Positions 61,365-64,000 of a stretch of 64,000 nucleotides of DNA are shown here, in pieces. The notes beneath the pieces are model-generated. The model made no database searches, was not told the DNA's origin, and saw nothing but the letters and a program-made list of their open reading frames with translations. Every line of letters starts with the position of its first letter. The stretch's first letter is position 1. The stretch comes from CAZJUP01 sp964549275 (GTDB lineage: Bacteria > Fidelibacterota > Marinisomatia > Marinisomatales > TCS55), in NCBI GenBank assembly GCA_964549275.1, contig CAZJUP010000003.1, positions 124,001 through 188,000 of the forward strand, given 5' to 3'. Both the position numbers and the translations under genes were made by a program.

Positions 61365-63764
61365 CTAACTCTGAAAGAAATAGTTTAGTTTAAAAAACAA
61401 AGAATTGGCTTTTGTATTATACCATTCACCATCGTTCCCTGAATAATACCGGTTATCATTTAAATTGTAGACAACATACAGTAAACTCCCAGGAAAATAT
61501 TCCCACCGTATAACGAAAGTTCCCACTGTATTATCGATTTTGAAATCCGGATTCCCCTCATAACTATAAGGAGATAAATTCCTGGTTTTCTCTTCAGTAA
61601 GGCGATAAAAGGACAGATAATCCATATTGACATTAAAAGGTTGAAGAAAAAACTCAAAAGATAAATCCGGTGTAAAAGTCCAATTCAATCGTACCTGTAT
61701 ATCATCCATTAGAGATTCAGAGACGGCATAAACAATATTTTCCCTGACACTGTCTTCCTCAACACCTACCCATTCCATAACCGATGGTGTAAAATCCTGA
61801 ATCCCGTTGACGCTGAAAGAAATATTATCTGTTGGCCGCAGCGTCAATTCCGTACCTATTCGATATCCCCATCCTCTGGTTTTACCGCGGCCAAATCCTA
61901 CCATGGGCTTTAGGATAATTTTTTTCCGCCGATCCGTTTGAACCCAAACATAAGCATAGCCATTCAGTTCAGATTGATACACCCATGCGCGACTGTCTTT
62001 AAAAGTGTCTCCATCATTGTAGTCGCCAAATTCTATATGGAAACCCAGTCCAAAACTCCAATAATTTTTCAGGAAATTCATTTGATTAATATCTAAAGCC
62101 TTTGCAATATTTAATCCATCTCCCCGAAACTGTGTGAATAATCGGATATCTAAAAGATTACTTAAAAATTTCCACCACGGGTCTTGTTTTCTTAATTCAC
62201 CATTGAACATGGTATATCGCGTATCATTTCTTTTCATGTATCCCAAGTCATTAATTTCAAACTTATCATCAGTGAATCCAGCACCAAATTTTAATTCCCA
62301 CCATTTTGGGTTTCGGTATCCGATAAAAAATCGTCCACCGTTTCCGATTGTATTATTCGCCCTAGATTGCACAAGCTGACCGGAAAATGTAAAAGCATTA
62401 TTCAGAAACTTTAATTGCCAATCACCACCAATAACTATTGCGGGGTCTCCCCTTTGACGATGAATATCTGTCACCATCATCCCTACATTTGAAAAATCAT
62501 TAATAAGGGGTATTTCTATTCTGGCAATCAAATGATTGGTGTAAGGCTCCAAAAGAATTTTTTCTAATTGAGTTGAATCACCTTCAGAAACCTCCCAGGT
62601 TCCGTATTCTTCATCTGTTACACTTTCAATTATTCCAAAATTAATTCCAGAATTTGTCTGCCCTAGAATTTTCATTGCACCCAAAATGGTTGTGTTTTCC
62701 GGGGCATCAATAATAGAACCATTTTCCGGGGTAAAATAATTTGGAGTCTTTCCAATCCTACGAGAATGAAAAAGCTGATATCTGTTTCTAAAAAATGCTC
62801 CCCCTTCAACAAAAAATGGTCGCTTTTCCATGAAGAAAGTTTCGAAAGCTGTCAAATTCAACACAGAAGGATCCGCTTCTACTTGACCAAAATCCGGATT
62901 AAAAGTAAGATTTACTGTTGTGTTGGATGAAAGACCATATTCTAAATCCAAACCTATATTATTGGTATAGTCCAACCCGTCAGAATCTGTCCGGCCTCCC
63001 AAAGCATATGGTAAAATTTCTAATTGATTGGGCGGAGGAATATTCTTTAATCCCTTTAACACTCCAAACCAGGAGACAACCCCTTTTGTCCCTTTTGCCC
63101 GCCCTGGCCATTGAACAAATTCCTGATGTCTGTAAATGCTCCGCATGAATTCAATTCCCCAGATCTGTTCCTCCGCGGAGGAAAATTGAAAAACTGAAAT
63201 GGGAACCCGAATTTCAGCAATCCATCCTTTATCATCAATTGACATTTCTCCGTCCCATACCGCATCCCAACTGTTATCAAATTCCTCGTCTTTTGAAATG
63301 GTAACATCTACCTTAACACCAGCGGCATTCAGGGCAAACCAATATCCGTTTTTATCATCATTTCGAGAGTCAATACCAAATCCAACCCAATCGGAATTGA
63401 ATTCAAACCCGCCCATCCAATCATCCCGGCGAGTGAGGCGCTTCATAATTTTTTCCGGTTGAGCATCAAAATTTCGGAAAGCAATGTATATATTTTCATC
63501 GTCATATAAGACATATACTACCGTCCGCTCCGATGGTTTTCCTAAATCAATGGGCTCAGTTTGAAAAAACTGTTTTACAGGAATGGCCTCATTCCATACG
63601 GCATCATTGAGTAATCCATCAATTGTAGGAGGGGTGTTAATTCGTCTGGCAATAGCTTCCCGATACTTCAATTCATTGGGGTTTCCGGTGTAAATCTCCT
63701 CTGTAGCACTTCCCTGCAATTCTGCAAAAATTACGAGAAATAAAATATGAAATCGTTTTATCAC
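61365..63764 (-). CDS. DUF5916 outer-membrane protein with CBM9-like N-terminal domain
   Basis: The 799-residue protein has a signal peptide, an N-terminal carbohydrate-binding-module-9-like domain of about 190 residues (PPTIDGLLNDAVWNEA onward), and a C-terminal DUF5916 region predicted to form an outer-membrane barrel (NPDFGQVEADPSVLNLTAFETFF, here in two parts, and EKRPFFVEGG). The C-terminal residues LFFKLNYFFQS end in aromatic-rich strands. Substrate is not known; members occur in FCB bacteria. It converges on the dCMP deaminase gene. Confidence 0.88.
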   Translation of the reverse strand: MIKRFHILFLVIFAELQGSATEEIYTGNPNELKYREAIARRINTPPTIDGLLNDAVWNEAIPVKQFFQTEPIDLGKPSERTVVYVLYDDENIYIAFRNFDAQPEKIMKRLTRRDDWMGGFEFNSDWVGFGIDSRNDDKNGYWFALNAAGVKVDVTISKDEEFDNSWDAVWDGEMSIDDKGWIAEIRVPISVFQFSSAEEQIWGIEFMRSIYRHQEFVQWPGRAKGTKGVVSWFGVLKGLKNIPPPNQLEILPYALGGRTDSDGLDYTNNIGLDLEYGLSSNTTVNLTFNPDFGQVEADPSVLNLTAFETFFMEKRPFFVEGGAFFRNRYQLFHSRRIGKTPNYFTPENGSIIDAPENTTILGAMKILGQTNSGINFGIIESVTDEEYGTWEVSEGDSTQLEKILLEPYTNHLIARIEIPLINDFSNVGMMVTDIHRQRGDPAIVIGGDWQLKFLNNAFTFSGQLVQSRANNTIGNGGRFFIGYRNPKWWELKFGAGFTDDKFEINDLGYMKRNDTRYTMFNGELRKQDPWWKFLSNLLDIRLFTQFRGDGLNIAKALDINQMNFLKNYWSFGLGFHIEFGDYNDGDTFKDSRAWVYQSELNGYAYVWVQTDRRKKIILKPMVGFGRGKTRGWGYRIGTELTLRPTDNISFSVNGIQDFTPSVMEWVGVEEDSVRENIVYAVSESLMDDIQVRLNWTFTPDLSFEFFLQPFNVNMDYLSFYRLTEEKTRNLSPYSYEGNPDFKIDNTVGTFVIRWEYFPGSLLYVVYNLNDNRYYSGNDGEWYNTKANSLFFKLNYFFQS

Positions 63765-63888
63765 GAAATGTAAATGGACTCCCTTCTTTTAGCCGGAGAA
63801 GTTAAGCCCTTGCCCTGAATACTCCAATGGACGTGTAACAGTTTATTAAGGATTCTAAGGAGATTAAATCATAAATAAAATTCTATGC

Positions 63889-64000
63889 TTATTCTGATAT
63901 ACAGGCGAGTATTTCAGAACGTATGTTTTCCGGGGTCACGACGTGAACAGCATGGCCCAGTTTCACCAGCCATTCTGTGGTTTGAAAATCTCGGGATACT
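63889..64000 (-). CDS. C-terminal end of a probable WYL-domain regulator
   Basis: The minus strand reads 36 codons to a stop at 63889: VSRDFQTTEWLVKLGHAVHVV then TPENIRSEILACISE. This pattern, with a LG-x-x-V-x-V-x-x-P-E-x-x-R core, matches the end of WYL-domain transcription regulators of the YafY type. The rest of the gene is beyond the window. The call rests on a short stretch. Confidence 0.55.
   Translation of the reverse strand, partial: VSRDFQTTEWLVKLGHAVHVVTPENIRSEILACISE

Noticed and set aside
1..64000. CRISPR array, toxin-antitoxin, prophage or defence system
   Set aside because: I saw no spaced repeat array, no integrase except the dead IS3 fragment, and no recognisable defence genes in the window.

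Overview
The window is an AT-rich, densely packed bacterial chromosome segment. The gene families point to the Fibrobacteres-Chlorobi-Bacteroidetes (FCB) group, possibly Marinimicrobia (SAR406) or a relative. The clues are a fused CcoN-CcoO subunit, an alternative complex III operon, a clade-II-style nos cluster with a NosB-like protein, DUF2480, a DUF5916 outer-membrane protein and CcoQ/CcoS of Bacteroidetes type. This placement is inferred from gene content; no marker phylogeny was run.

Region 1 (1-26.6 kb) is a respiratory, copper-centred island. It opens with the tail of a NosB-like protein and continues nosD-nosG-nosH-nosF-nosL-nosY, the maturation and electron-supply genes for nitrous oxide reductase; nosZ must lie upstream of the window. 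A second, diverged nosD-like gene faces the cluster from the other strand. After a 438-bp divergent intergenic region with a perfect 16-bp hairpin comes a complete alternative complex III operon (actABCDEF). Convergent to it is a cbb3 oxidase locus read leftwards: TauE/SafE-like membrane protein, ccoI, ccoS (52 aa, GTG start), fused ccoNO, ccoQ, ccoP (one heme), ccoG and ccoH. Farther out are a TonB-dependent receptor of the OprC/NosA copper type and a small Cys/His protein. Together these can take up copper, load it into NosZ and CcoN, and carry electrons from quinol through ACIII and c-type cytochromes to O2 or N2O.

Region 2 (26.7-40.0 kb) is mixed: a YbjQ-family protein, an IS3-family transposase remnant, a metallo-beta-lactamase-fold hydrolase, secreted and lipoprotein genes, an esterase, a radical SAM protein, a cold-shock protein, a DMT transporter operon, a cupin, a cyclophilin, an SDR, an alpha/beta hydrolase and a D-amino-acid-dehydrogenase-like flavoprotein.

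Region 3 (40.0-50.5 kb) is mostly housekeeping: tRNA-Pro and tRNA-His (minus strand), LptF/G permease, pyrimidine-nucleoside phosphorylase, a HEAT-like repeat protein, penicillin-binding protein 1A, fumarase C and a 2-oxoacid:ferredoxin oxidoreductase (korAB).

Region 4 (50.5-64 kb) has an unrecognised gene, then selD, whose catalytic residue is encoded by an in-frame TGA (selenocysteine) followed by a SECIS-like hairpin. Next is a large SUF iron-sulfur operon led by an IscR-like Rrf2 regulator with a matching upstream operator-like palindrome: rrf2, DUF59, sufA, sufB, methyltransferase, sufC, sufD, sufE, sufT, sufS, an 87-aa protein, DUF2480 and dCMP deaminase. The segment closes with a DUF5916 outer-membrane protein and the C-terminal end of what looks like a WYL-domain regulator. 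The SUF output fits the heavy Fe-S demand of NosG/H, ActB, CcoG and KorAB, though that link is an inference.
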